64,000 bases of DNA from UBA11524 sp965646445 (GTDB lineage: Bacteria; Bacillota; Clostridia; Christensenellales; Aristaeellaceae), in the NCBI GenBank assembly GCA_965646445.1, contig CBFFZW010000007.1, positions 1-64,000 on the forward strand, in the 5' to 3' direction. Position numbers and translations under genes: made by a program. This document shows, piece by piece, positions 44,473-52,776 of this stretch (within the stretch, counting starts at the first letter, position 1; every line of letters begins with the position of its first letter). The notes beneath the pieces are model-generated. The model was given only the letters and a program-made list of their open reading frames with translations. It did no database searches and was not told the DNA's origin.

Positions 44473-44551
44473 CAGGTCATGTAGCATCTTCCATCCTTTC
44501 CAATCCCCCTCGTCTTCATCTTTTCCTGTTCTTTTTCCACCATGTGACCCC

Positions 44552-44612
44552 ATTATACAGAAAAGCGGAGGCCATGTCAACCACTTTTTATATTTCATGA
44601 AGTATAAAATAT
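44552..44612 (-). promoter_or_regulatory. Consensus promoter and operator-like palindrome, site 1, of the sugar ABC operon
   Basis: On the minus strand, TTGACA (44575-44580), a 17-nt spacer and TATAAT (44552-44557) form a perfect sigma-A promoter. Just upstream lies TTATATTTCA/TGAAGTATAA (about 44588-44607), matching site 2. The GntR protein of the operon is the obvious candidate to bind. Confidence 0.75.
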
Positions 44613-44645
44613 AATCTTGTCAACCTTTCTGGACACACAGCAAAG

Positions 44646-44676
44646 CACGCCGCACCTTCCATCGAGGCGCGGCGTG
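44646..44676 (-). terminator. Possible terminator of the cell-wall operon
   Basis: CACGCCGC (44646-44653) pairs with GCGGCGTG (44669-44676); the downstream minus strand has only a short CTTTG. Between here and the PBP stop (44683-44725) lies a decayed fragment of repeat R2. Confidence 0.5.
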
Positions 44677-44739
44677 ATAAGGGATCGACAAAGTCCAGGG
44701 AGGTGTCGGCGAGCCCGCAGGCCCGCAAAGCGTCCGTCG

Positions 44740-46218
44740 TTATTCAGGCTGAGCGGTGGGCTCCGCCGCGGGTTCTGGCGCTTCCCCGACGCCATGCTCC
44801 TTGAGATAGGCAAAAATCTTCCCGGCAATGGGCGCCGCGGCGCTGCCGCCGCCCTGGCCGTCCTCGATGGATTCCACCAGCACCGCCACGGCGTAGGGCA
44901 GCTCCTCGTCTGCAATGTAGCCCACAAACCAGCCGTGGGTCACGTCCTGGCCGTCCATGCTGCTCTCCGCGGAGCCCGTCTTGCCCCGGATGTCCAGACC
45001 CTCCACCGCGGCCCGCCGGCCCGTGCCGCTCTTGACCACGGCCTTCATGTAATCCTGCAATACCGCCGCGTTTTCCGGGGTGGTGGCCGTCCGGTAAACC
45101 TTCGACTGAAGCGTTTCCCGCACCTGGCCCTCCACGCTGCTGACGCTTTGCAGCAATCGCGGCTCCATCATCACGCCGTCATTGGCGATGGCGGAGGCCA
45201 CCATGCACATGTGCAGGGGCGAGGCCACGATGGCGCTCTGGCCCATGCCGGAGGTCGCCACCTCAAATTGATTGCGGTTGGCCGTGGGATAAACGCTGTT
45301 CTCCACCACCAGGTCACGGAAAAGGAAGTTGTCGTTGAAGCCGAAGCCCTCCGCCGTCCGCCTGAGCATATCGTCGCCCATGGTCAGGGCCAGAAGGGCA
45401 TAGGCGTTGTTGCAGCTGACGGTGAAGGCCCGCTTCATCGTCAGCTTGCCGTGGATGTCCTGGCCGTAATCCCGGATGGCGTGATCCATCACCAGCAGAC
45501 CCCCGGTGCACTCGATGTCGTCCCGGGTGGCGGCGTCGTCCACATGATCCAGCGCCGCGATGGTGGTGATGATCTTGAAGGTGCTGCCCGGCGGATACAC
45601 CGACTGGGTGGCCCGGTTCCAGAAGGGGCGCCCGGGGTCGGCCAGGGTTTCCGCCGTGATGTTTTTCGGGTCGAAGCCCGGCAGGCTCACCATGCCCAGC
45701 ACCTCGCCGGTGCGGTAGTTCATCACCACCGCCGCGCCGTTCTTGCCCGCGGACTGCTCGTTTTCGGCAAAGTACCGGGCGATGGCGGTACACAGGCGGC
45801 TGTCCGCCGTCAGGGTGATGGTGTCCCCCTGGCGGGTGCTGCTCGTAAACAGGCCCTTCACCAATTCCGGGAAGGACGCCTGGAAGCCGTAAAGATAGCT
45901 GGTCTGGAAGGTTTCCACACCGTTGGAAACCTGCCCCTGCTCGTCGCCCAGCAGATGGACGATGGCGCTGCGGGCCGCGGGATCCTCCTGGTAGAGCCGC
46001 TCCCCGCCCTCGGTGGTGGCCAGCACCACGCCGTTGCGATCCAGGATGTCCCCGGCGATGACGACCTCCTTCTGCGCCCTCACCCGCGGGTTCCGGCTGG
46101 AGGAAAACCAGCGGTTGCCATAGGTGATGATGCTGTACCCGCCGTACACCGCCAGCAGCAGGAACAGCCCGAACATCAGCAGCGCCAGGAACTTGAACTG
46201 CAGCCTTTGCTTCTTCAT
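44740..46218 (-). CDS. Penicillin-binding protein, peptidoglycan D,D-transpeptidase (PbpA/FtsI-like)
   Basis: A 492-aa class B-like transpeptidase anchored by one helix (about 9-31). Active-site motifs are STFK (Ser212), SCN (268-270) and KTGS (413-416). The N-terminal dimerisation domain is short, as in Actinobacteria PbpA, and the C-terminal tail is Pro/Ala/Glu-rich. It overlaps the FtsW/RodA-like gene by four bases, making a glycosyltransferase-transpeptidase pair for elongation, division or sporulation. Confidence 0.92.
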   Translation of the reverse strand: MKKQRLQFKFLALLMFGLFLLLAVYGGYSIITYGNRWFSSSRNPRVRAQKEVVIAGDILDRNGVVLATTEGGERLYQEDPAARSAIVHLLGDEQGQVSNGVETFQTSYLYGFQASFPELVKGLFTSSTRQGDTITLTADSRLCTAIARYFAENEQSAGKNGAAVVMNYRTGEVLGMVSLPGFDPKNITAETLADPGRPFWNRATQSVYPPGSTFKIITTIAALDHVDDAATRDDIECTGGLLVMDHAIRDYGQDIHGKLTMKRAFTVSCNNAYALLALTMGDDMLRRTAEGFGFNDNFLFRDLVVENSVYPTANRNQFEVATSGMGQSAIVASPLHMCMVASAIANDGVMMEPRLLQSVSSVEGQVRETLQSKVYRTATTPENAAVLQDYMKAVVKSGTGRRAAVEGLDIRGKTGSAESSMDGQDVTHGWFVGYIADEELPYAVAVLVESIEDGQGGGSAAAPIAGKIFAYLKEHGVGEAPEPAAEPTAQPE

Positions 46219-47465
46219 AGCGCGCCCTCCTCATCCCCCTGGGCCAGGCGGGCGTCCTCCTCCAGGTCGCCGGCGTTCAGGCTGGCCACGCCCTGCAAAA
46301 GGCCCATCAGGCACATGCTGGAAACCAGGGAGGTGCCGCCATAGCTGACAAAGGGCATGGTGACGCCCGTCAGCGGCAGGAGCTTGATGACGCCGCCGAT
46401 GATGACGAACGTCTGCAGGCCCACCATCAGCGTGCAGCCCATGGCCAGCAGGCCGTGAAAGCTGCGCCGGGCAGCCATGGCGATGGTCGTTCCCCGCCAG
46501 ATCAGCGCCACATACATCAGCAGCACGCACAGGCCGAAAATCACACCGAACTGCTCGCAGATGACGGCGAAAATGAAGTCCGTATGGTACACGGGGATGG
46601 TCTTGGGGGAGCCCAGGCCCAGCCCCACGCCGAACAGCCCGCCGCTGGCGATGGCCATCAGGCTCTGCACAATCTGATACCCGGAGTGGTCAAAGTCCGC
46701 CCAGGGGTTCAGCCAGATGGCCACCCGGCGCTTCACATGGGCGAACATCCGGTAGCCCGCCACCGCCGCGCCCGCGCCGCCCAGCAGGCCCAGCCCCGTC
46801 ATCAGCACATTGCTGGAGGAGGCGTAATAGAGCAGCAGGGTCACGCCGTAGTACATCAGCGCGGTGCCCAGATCCTTTTGCAGCATGAGCAGCAGCAGGC
46901 AGGCCGTGGCAAAGCCCAGCCACAGGAAGAACTTCCTCCGGCTCATGAAATAGCTGATGATGACCAGCAGGCTCAGCTTGACGACCTCGCTGGGCTGAAC
47001 GGAAATGCCCGCCACATAGAACCAGTTCTTCGCGCCGTTGGTCTCCTTGCCAATGACCAGCGGCAGCGCCAGCAGCGCCAGCGACACGGGGATCATCAGC
47101 GCCACGGGCACGCCCCAATGGCGCACCAGCCGCACCAGGTAAATGCACACCACCATGCAGACAAGCCCCACGCCGTAGTAGGTGGCCTGCTGATAGGCGT
47201 AGGCAGGGTTGGTATCGTAGAGCACCAGTACCCCCAGGGCGCACAGGAAATTCACCAGCGACAAAAGCAGCTTGTCCGCCGGGAAAAGCCGGGGCAGAAA
47301 GTTGGTGCCCACATGAATCATCACCGGCACGGCCAGCGCCAGCGCGAAGCCCTGCCACACAAAATCCCGAAGGCCCAGCAGCAGAAAGGCGCTGAAGTAG
47401 AAGACCTTGACCACGCTGGCCAGCAGCCTGCCGGGATCCCGCCGGAATCCGCGCTCCTTAGACAT
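46215..47465 (-). CDS. FtsW/RodA/SpoVE-family peptidoglycan glycosyltransferase
   Basis: A 416-aa SEDS protein with about ten membrane helices that polymerises lipid II. VKLSLLVIISYFMSRRK (the conserved PSEvvKL region), DLGTALMYYGV and the final VSYGGTSLVSSMCLMGLL are family signatures. I choose ATG 47465, ten bases from AGGGAG; ATG 47471 is possible. The coding start overlaps the FHA gene stop by eight bases. Which SEDS role it has cannot be decided here. Confidence 0.9.
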   Translation of the reverse strand: MSKERGFRRDPGRLLASVVKVFYFSAFLLLGLRDFVWQGFALALAVPVMIHVGTNFLPRLFPADKLLLSLVNFLCALGVLVLYDTNPAYAYQQATYYGVGLVCMVVCIYLVRLVRHWGVPVALMIPVSLALLALPLVIGKETNGAKNWFYVAGISVQPSEVVKLSLLVIISYFMSRRKFFLWLGFATACLLLLMLQKDLGTALMYYGVTLLLYYASSSNVLMTGLGLLGGAGAAVAGYRMFAHVKRRVAIWLNPWADFDHSGYQIVQSLMAIASGGLFGVGLGLGSPKTIPVYHTDFIFAVICEQFGVIFGLCVLLMYVALIWRGTTIAMAARRSFHGLLAMGCTLMVGLQTFVIIGGVIKLLPLTGVTMPFVSYGGTSLVSSMCLMGLLQGVASLNAGDLEEDARLAQGDEEGAL

Positions 47466-48696
47466 CCGCATCACGCTCCCTTCCGCGGGAACGGCGCACG
47501 CGGGGCCGAATGGGGGCAAAGTCCTCCTCGGGGGGATCAAAATCATCATTGGCGCTGGGCGCGTCCAGGATAACGCATTCCTCGGCGGAGGGCGCGGCGA
47601 TTTCCCGCCTCCCCGTCCAATCCCTGTCCGGCGGTAGCGTCTCCTCCCGCTGATGCCGGCGGTGACGGCGCCGGGGCACATGCAAACTGAGGTCGGTATC
47701 GGCCCACCCCTGATCCGCCATGGGCGCGTATGGCCCCGGCGTCAGGGACATATCGCCCCCGTTGACGCCATCGGCCGTTACATATGGGTTACTTTTTTCA
47801 TATGAGTCGTGTAATGTGTAACCTTCAACAGGTTCCTGCCGCGCTGGATACCTCCCGGTGGTCTGTGTGTCCCGGAACACGCGCTCGTGGAAGCAGCCTT
47901 CGCCCATTACATCTTGGTTACATTCTGCCGCATAATCCTGTAACATGTAACCATTGGTCTGCGTATACGGCGGCATGCCCTGCGGCATCTCCCGCCATGC
48001 CGAAGGCACGAAGTTCTGCGGCGGCATCGGGCTGCCCGGAGTGACATATGGGTTACATTGTTGATATTGGCCGCGAAACATGTAATCTTCCGGCGGCATC
48101 AGCCTGCCGTCCGGGCCATATCCGTCCCAGGCCGCGGGACGGCCGCCTTCCTCCTGCCATGCGGCCCGGGGCGCGTTGTCGCCCTCCGGTTCATCAGGCG
48201 CCAGAGCGGCACGCCGGGTGGCCTCCAGCCCCGCGAACAGGCGCAGACGCAGCGCGGCCTCGCCCACCTCCAGGGTATCGCCATGGCAAAGGGGGTTCTC
48301 CCGGGGCCGGCTCCGGGGCGTCAGCTCCTCCCCCTCCACCCGGCACGTCAGTCCCCGCCAGGGACGAATCAGCAGGCCCACGCCCTCCTCAAAGGAAAAG
48401 TCCGCATGCTTGCCCGCCACGCCCTCCACGGGCACCACCAGGTCGCAGGTGCGCAGAAAGCCCAGCACGCCCTCCCGGGGCACCGGGATCACCGTGCCCT
48501 CCGGCAGCTCCCTAGAGCCGCGCCGCACCACCAGCTCCCCCACCATGCCGGCATCCGGCAAACGGCGGAGGCGGCGGTGCTGGGCCCGGCGATCCTTGCG
48601 CAGCCACACGAAGGAGCGCCACACCATCAGCACCCCCAGCAGGACGAACCAGTACCGCAGGCCAAGGGCCAAAACCTCATAAATATCCTCGGGCAT
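47458..48696 (-). CDS. Membrane-anchored FHA-domain protein with internal peptide repeats
   Basis: A 412-aa protein. One membrane helix (about 10-28) precedes an FHA-like domain (about 52-158) with TCDLVVP and GKHADFSFEE; FHA domains bind phosphothreonine. The long C-terminal part is low complexity and carries three related segments ending in NPYVT or a variant, encoded at 48041-48093, 47905-47953 and 47776-47822, AT-rich in a GC-rich gene. It heads an FHA-SEDS-PBP operon as in Actinobacteria, suggesting phosphorylation control of wall synthesis; no Ser/Thr kinase is in view. Confidence 0.85.
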   Translation of the reverse strand: MPEDIYEVLALGLRYWFVLLGVLMVWRSFVWLRKDRRAQHRRLRRLPDAGMVGELVVRRGSRELPEGTVIPVPREGVLGFLRTCDLVVPVEGVAGKHADFSFEEGVGLLIRPWRGLTCRVEGEELTPRSRPRENPLCHGDTLEVGEAALRLRLFAGLEATRRAALAPDEPEGDNAPRAAWQEEGGRPAAWDGYGPDGRLMPPEDYMFRGQYQQCNPYVTPGSPMPPQNFVPSAWREMPQGMPPYTQTNGYMLQDYAAECNQDVMGEGCFHERVFRDTQTTGRYPARQEPVEGYTLHDSYEKSNPYVTADGVNGGDMSLTPGPYAPMADQGWADTDLSLHVPRRRHRRHQREETLPPDRDWTGRREIAAPSAEECVILDAPSANDDFDPPEEDFAPIRPRVRRSRGRERDADV

Positions 48697-48723
48697 ACCA
48701 TGTCCTTTCGGGCAAATGGGGAA

Positions 48724-50010
48724 TCAGGCCAGCATCTCCCGCAGCTCCCTCAGCAGGGGCCGCAGGTTTTTCGGCGTGTACTCGGGATCGCGCTGAACGC
48801 AGATGGTCAGGTTTTCCGGGCGGAAAACACTCTGCGCCGCGTCCAGCAGATCCTCGCAGGTCAGGTCGTCATACATTTGGGCCTGGGCGTCCAGATCGCA
48901 GCGGCTCAAATCCCCCGCCATCCAGCTCCAGCCCATCAGTTCCGCCATGCCGGACACATCGTCCTGATAAAACGCCAGGTTGTCCGTGAACTGCATCCGC
49001 GTCTGGTTCAGGCGGACGGGGCGGATGTACATTTTGAGTCGGCCCAGCAGGGTGAAGACCTTACGCAGGCTTTCCGCCAGCAGCTCCTGGCGCACGTCGT
49101 AGCGGATGACAAGCCGCCGGAACATGCCCATTTCCTCGGTCACGGAGTCGATCTCCGCCACCAGGGCCTGCTCCTCCCGCAGGGTCTGGAACAGCAGCGA
49201 ATCGCTGTTGCCGGCGGTGATGGCATTGAGCACCTCCCCGGCCAGGGGGAAAACCCGGTCGTCATCCAGGTCGAAGGCCAGCTGCACCTTGGCCTGGCCG
49301 CCCTCCTGCTCCAGCACCATATCGCTGCGGCCGTCCCGCATGCAGAAGCCCAGCGGAACGGTCTGCACAAAGGGCGGCTCCTCATCCCGGACGGGCAGCT
49401 CCTCAAAGGCGGCGCACACCGCGTCCTCCATGGCGTCGGACAGGTTGCCCGCCACGCACAGGCAGGCGTTGCAGGGCTGGAACACAAGGCGCTGCCAGCG
49501 GCGGATGGTCGCCGGGGTCATCGCCGCGATGCCCTCCGCCGTGCCCATCATGCCGAAGACCCCCGCGCCGGTGCGCCGGAACCGCCGGGCCGCCTCCTCC
49601 TCGAAATCAACATCCTCCTGCTCGATTTGCCGGATGACCACCTGCTTCTCCGCGTCGATGGCCGCCTGCGTCCAGGCCATATCGCTGAAGAAGCGCAAAA
49701 ACAGCGCCAGCACCTCGTCAAAGAAGCGGGGATGGGTCTTCAGGCGGAACACAATGCCCTCGGGATAGGTGGCGCCGTCCAGCTCCGCGCCGAACCGGGC
49801 CATCAGCTGATTCAGCCCCTCGGCGTCCAGCTCCCCCAGGCCGCGGAAGCACAGGTGCTCCAGCAGGTGGCACACACCCTGGTTCTGCTTGTTCTCATAC
49901 AGAGCCCCGCCCTTGAGGAACAGGCTGAACTCCATGGCATGGAGATGGTTCTGACGGCAGGCAAGGACGGTCATTCCGTTTCGCAGGCTGTGTTCGTGTA
50001 CGCTGGCCAT
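48724..50010 (-). CDS. M16-family (insulinase/processing peptidase-like) metallopeptidase
   Basis: A 428-aa soluble peptidase. The inverted zinc motif HLLEH (His48, Glu51, His52) is intact, with the distal glutamate probably in EKQVVIRQIEQED. The two M16 domains fit the length. ATG 50010 follows AAGGAGG; the longer frame to 50286 runs into repeat R2 and is not real. YmfH/YmfF-like proteins are relatives, often near sporulation or processing genes. Confidence 0.88.
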   Translation of the reverse strand: MASVHEHSLRNGMTVLACRQNHLHAMEFSLFLKGGALYENKQNQGVCHLLEHLCFRGLGELDAEGLNQLMARFGAELDGATYPEGIVFRLKTHPRFFDEVLALFLRFFSDMAWTQAAIDAEKQVVIRQIEQEDVDFEEEAARRFRRTGAGVFGMMGTAEGIAAMTPATIRRWQRLVFQPCNACLCVAGNLSDAMEDAVCAAFEELPVRDEEPPFVQTVPLGFCMRDGRSDMVLEQEGGQAKVQLAFDLDDDRVFPLAGEVLNAITAGNSDSLLFQTLREEQALVAEIDSVTEEMGMFRRLVIRYDVRQELLAESLRKVFTLLGRLKMYIRPVRLNQTRMQFTDNLAFYQDDVSGMAELMGWSWMAGDLSRCDLDAQAQMYDDLTCEDLLDAAQSVFRPENLTICVQRDPEYTPKNLRPLLRELREMLA

Positions 50011-50112
50011 CGCGCATCCTCCTTCAGACAATCCCCATCGGGCCCTGATCTCCTTTGTACGCCCTCTATTATAGTCAAAAAACCGTCCGGGCGCAACACC
50101 CGGACAGCCGAC

Positions 50113-50368
50113 AAAGCTGTAAAAAACGGCTTTCAGCCTGTAGAAAAAATCCCGGAAGGTGTCGGAGGGCCCGCAGGCCCTCTGACTCTTGATCGAAAGC
50201 CAGCGACATGTGCGGTGGCTTTCGTGCTTTTTCGTCAGAAAAAGCTTCCTTACACGAACGAACGGCCGGGAGAATGGCGTAGCCATTCGACCAGTGAGTG
50301 AGTGTATAACTCAAAAAAGTGGCAAAAGCCACTTTTTTGATACCCTGAAAGCTGTAAAAAGCGGCTTT
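50113..50368 (-). repeat. MITE-like repeat R2, copy A, with flanking direct repeats
   Basis: The 214-bp core (50134-50347) ends in imperfect terminal inverted repeats beginning CAGCCTGTAG and, on the other strand, CAGGGTATCAAA. It is flanked by 21-bp direct repeats (50113-50133 and 50348-50368, one mismatch), each able to fold as AAAGCTG/CGGCTTT. Inside are a 13-bp stem (50311-50323/50328-50340) acting as dnaA terminator and a 9-bp stem (50194-50202/50216-50224). The reverse complement of copy B matches along the core. The gap 50011-50112 holds no gene. Confidence 0.85.
50311..50345 (-). terminator. Terminator of dnaA, supplied by repeat R2
   Basis: A perfect 13-bp stem (TCAAAAAAGTGGC and its complement) with loop AAAA and a T-run inside the 3' arm lies 32 bp after the dnaA stop. 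Confidence 0.75.
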
Positions 50369-50371
50369 TGC

Positions 50372-51700
50372 TTATTTTCCTTCCACAATCAGGCCCTTGA
50401 TGTCGCTGACCACGCTGGCCATGCTGCTGGAATCCTTGATGCTGCCGGCCACCTGGTTGTAGGCGTGCAGCACGGTGGTGTGATCCCGGTTGCCGAATGC
50501 CTGGCCAATCTGCGGCAGGGACATGTTGGTCAGCTCCCGGGTCAGGTACATGGCAATCTGACGGGGCACCGTCACCTCCCGGCGGCGGCTGGGCTTAATC
50601 AGCGCGTCCACGTCCAGGCTGTAATAGTCGCAGACGGTCTGCATCACCACCTGGGCAGTGATTTGGCGGGCCTTGGGCTGCACCAGCACGTCCCTGAGGG
50701 CCTCCTGGCACAGTTCCACCGTTACGGGCCGCCCCACCAGGTTGGCATAGGCGTGCAGGCGGATGAGGCTGCCCTCCAATTCCCGGATATTGCTGGACAC
50801 ATGGGTGGCGATGAGCTCCATCACCTCCGCCGGAATGTCCATGTGCTCCTGCCGGGCCTTCTCCCGCAGGATGGCGATGCGCGTCTCGATGTCCGGCTTC
50901 TTGATGTCGGCAATCAGTCCCCAGGCGAACCGGCTGGACAGGCGCTCCTCCAGCTTGGCGATCTCCTGGGGCGGCCGGTCGCTGGTGAGGATGATCTGCT
51001 TGCCCGCGGTGTGGAGCGTATTGAAGGTATGGAAAAATTCCTCCTGGGTGGACTCGCGTCCGGCGATGAACTGGATGTCGTCCACCATGAGGATGTCCAC
51101 ATTGCGGAAGCGATAGCGGAACTCCATGTTCCGGCCCTGCTGGATGGCGGTAATCAGCTCGTTGGTGAAGTTTTCGCTGGTGATGTAGAGCAGCCGCTTC
51201 TCCGGGTATTGCTGCTGCACATAATGGCCGATGGCGTGCATCAGATGGGTTTTGCCCAGCCCCACGCCGCCGTGGATGAACAGCGGATTGTAGGTATCAG
51301 CCGGGGATTCCGCCACCGCCAGGGCCGCCGCGTGGGCAAAGCGGTTGCCGCTGCCCACCACGAAGGTATCGAAGGTATACTTCGGGTTCAGCTGAACCGA
51401 GCCCTCCGGGGCCACCGACGCGCTGCCGCCCCGCTGGCCCCGGCCCTCAAACTCCGCCTTGGTGAGGATCTCCACATTGATGTTATGCCCTGCCGCCTGG
51501 GACAGGCTGGAAGCGATCAGGGACGCGTAGCGGTTGTTGACCATCATCCGCATGTTTTCCATGGCGATAATCAGGGTCAGCACATCGCCCTCCAGGCTCT
51601 TGGGGGTCAGGTTGGTCTCGATCCAGGTATGATAGGACACCTGGTTCATTTCCTGCTTGAGCTGCTCGCAGGCCTTACCCCATAGCTCGTTCATATCCAT
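50372..51700 (-). CDS. dnaA: Chromosomal replication initiator DnaA
   Basis: A 442-aa AAA+ initiator. Domain I is at 1-80, linker to about 105, Walker A GGVGLGKTH at 144-152, Walker B LMVDDIQFI, and domain IV with the DnaA signature RDHTTVLHA near 410. ATG 51700 follows GGAGGATG; the frame to 51874 includes the predicted promoter. Unusually, dnaN, recF or rpmH are not next to it; an M16 peptidase lies downstream and a divergent unknown gene upstream. Confidence 0.96.
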   Translation of the reverse strand: MDMNELWGKACEQLKQEMNQVSYHTWIETNLTPKSLEGDVLTLIIAMENMRMMVNNRYASLIASSLSQAAGHNINVEILTKAEFEGRGQRGGSASVAPEGSVQLNPKYTFDTFVVGSGNRFAHAAALAVAESPADTYNPLFIHGGVGLGKTHLMHAIGHYVQQQYPEKRLLYITSENFTNELITAIQQGRNMEFRYRFRNVDILMVDDIQFIAGRESTQEEFFHTFNTLHTAGKQIILTSDRPPQEIAKLEERLSSRFAWGLIADIKKPDIETRIAILREKARQEHMDIPAEVMELIATHVSSNIRELEGSLIRLHAYANLVGRPVTVELCQEALRDVLVQPKARQITAQVVMQTVCDYYSLDVDALIKPSRRREVTVPRQIAMYLTRELTNMSLPQIGQAFGNRDHTTVLHAYNQVAGSIKDSSSMASVVSDIKGLIVEGK

Positions 51701-51797
51701 GCCTTCATCCTCCGCATCCTGTGACCGCTTTTGCGATATGCGCAGACGTGATCCACCGCTGCCGGCCCGCCTGCATAGACGGCGGCAGCCCTCATGC

Positions 51798-52100
51798 TGT
51801 GGATAACCTGCCGTTTCCCTGTTTCTCCGCATTTTCCGCCCGAATATATTATCATGAAACCCTTGAAATATCAAGGGTTTTGCAAAAGATTGCCGATTGA
51901 ATATCGCCTTCCGTCTGTTGATAACTTATCCACCAACGGATTGTGGCTGCCTCAAAAGGACACCACAATCCCTGCTTTTTCGCGCTCATTTTATGCAGTG
52001 CTGCATACCTTTCCGTCCTTCCGGCGACCCCCGAAAGCACTTTCCGGCTCAAAAAAGCCGTTTTTGCCACATTTTTGATGCGTCCGCGTAGGAATCCGCC
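51798..52100. other. Candidate replication origin region (oriC) with DnaA boxes
   Basis: The gap 51701-52190 upstream of dnaA has no gene. It holds TTATCCACA on the minus strand (51798-51806), TTATCAACA on the minus strand (51916-51924) and TTATCCACC on the plus strand (51926-51934), plus an AT-rich stretch at 51841-51905 that could unwind. Three boxes is few for an origin, so this might only be dnaA autoregulation. Confidence 0.55.
51846..51880 (-). promoter_or_regulatory. Promoter of dnaA overlapping a perfect inverted repeat
   Basis: On the minus strand, TTGATA (51869-51874), a 17-nt spacer and TAATAT (51846-51851). AAACCCTTGA (51857-51866) and its complement (51871-51880) cover the -35 element and spacer and could be an operator. 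Confidence 0.6.
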
Positions 52101-52190
52101 CTCGCCGTGTCGAATGGAGGACATCGAGAGGATTCGGTGGATGGCGGAGCCGCCCGGTCGGTGGCCGTCAGGAAGAAGGAGGCGTTTCCT

Positions 52191-52685
52191 ATGCCCGCAA
52201 GCGTCAGCATCTGCGATGTGCGGCAGGCGCTTCGCCCAAGCCTGGGATCGGAACTGGTGGACGGCACGGATGTGGCGGAGCAGGCCGCCCAGGTTCTGCG
52301 CGCCTACGCTTCCTACCGGGATACCTTTTTCACCGTTCAAGAGCGGTTGGCCAACGTCCTTTTCAACGTCCTTTACGCCCTGCTGGGCCCGTCAATGACC
52401 GTCCGGCTGGATGACGGCGGCAGCGCCCGCATCCGCATCAGCGACCTGCCGGACATCGCCGACGACGCCATGTACGCGCTTTTCACCGGCCTGACGGTCT
52501 ATTCCGTCAATTATGAAAACCTCAAGGACTACTCCCTGAGGGCGGGCTCCCTCAGCGCCATGCGGGTGCTCTACGAAAAGTACGACGCCTTCCAATCCCC
52601 GGAGGAGAAGCGCCTGATGGCCCGGGTGATTCGGGGCGGCTACCCCCGCAGCCGCTACACCGCCTGGCTGCCCGAGGCCCAGTAA
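52191..52685 (+). CDS. Hypothetical protein divergent from dnaA
   Basis: A 164-aa soluble, mostly helical protein that I do not recognise. It has no signal peptide or membrane segment. AAGGAGG lies eight bases before the ATG at 52191; earlier in-frame starts lack a site. It is transcribed away from the DnaA-box region. It ends at 52685, and a metal-binding protein gene follows 91 bp later. Confidence 0.7.
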   Translation: MPASVSICDVRQALRPSLGSELVDGTDVAEQAAQVLRAYASYRDTFFTVQERLANVLFNVLYALLGPSMTVRLDDGGSARIRISDLPDIADDAMYALFTGLTVYSVNYENLKDYSLRAGSLSAMRVLYEKYDAFQSPEEKRLMARVIRGGYPRSRYTAWLPEAQ

Positions 52686-52776
52686 AGGCCATAACAGCTT
52701 TTCCCTGCAACAAAACGCGCCCCCGGGCCGTTGATTCTCCCGGATACGATTTTCCCTGCCGACAGAAAGGATGCCT

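Noticed and set aside
50201..50286. A reading frame starting MATPFSRPFVRVRKLFLTKK, in R2 copy A on the minus strand and copy B on the plus strand
   Set aside because: It comes from the shared repeat DNA, has no ribosome site, and in copy A is only an upstream extension of the M16 gene, which has its own AAGGAGG and ATG.
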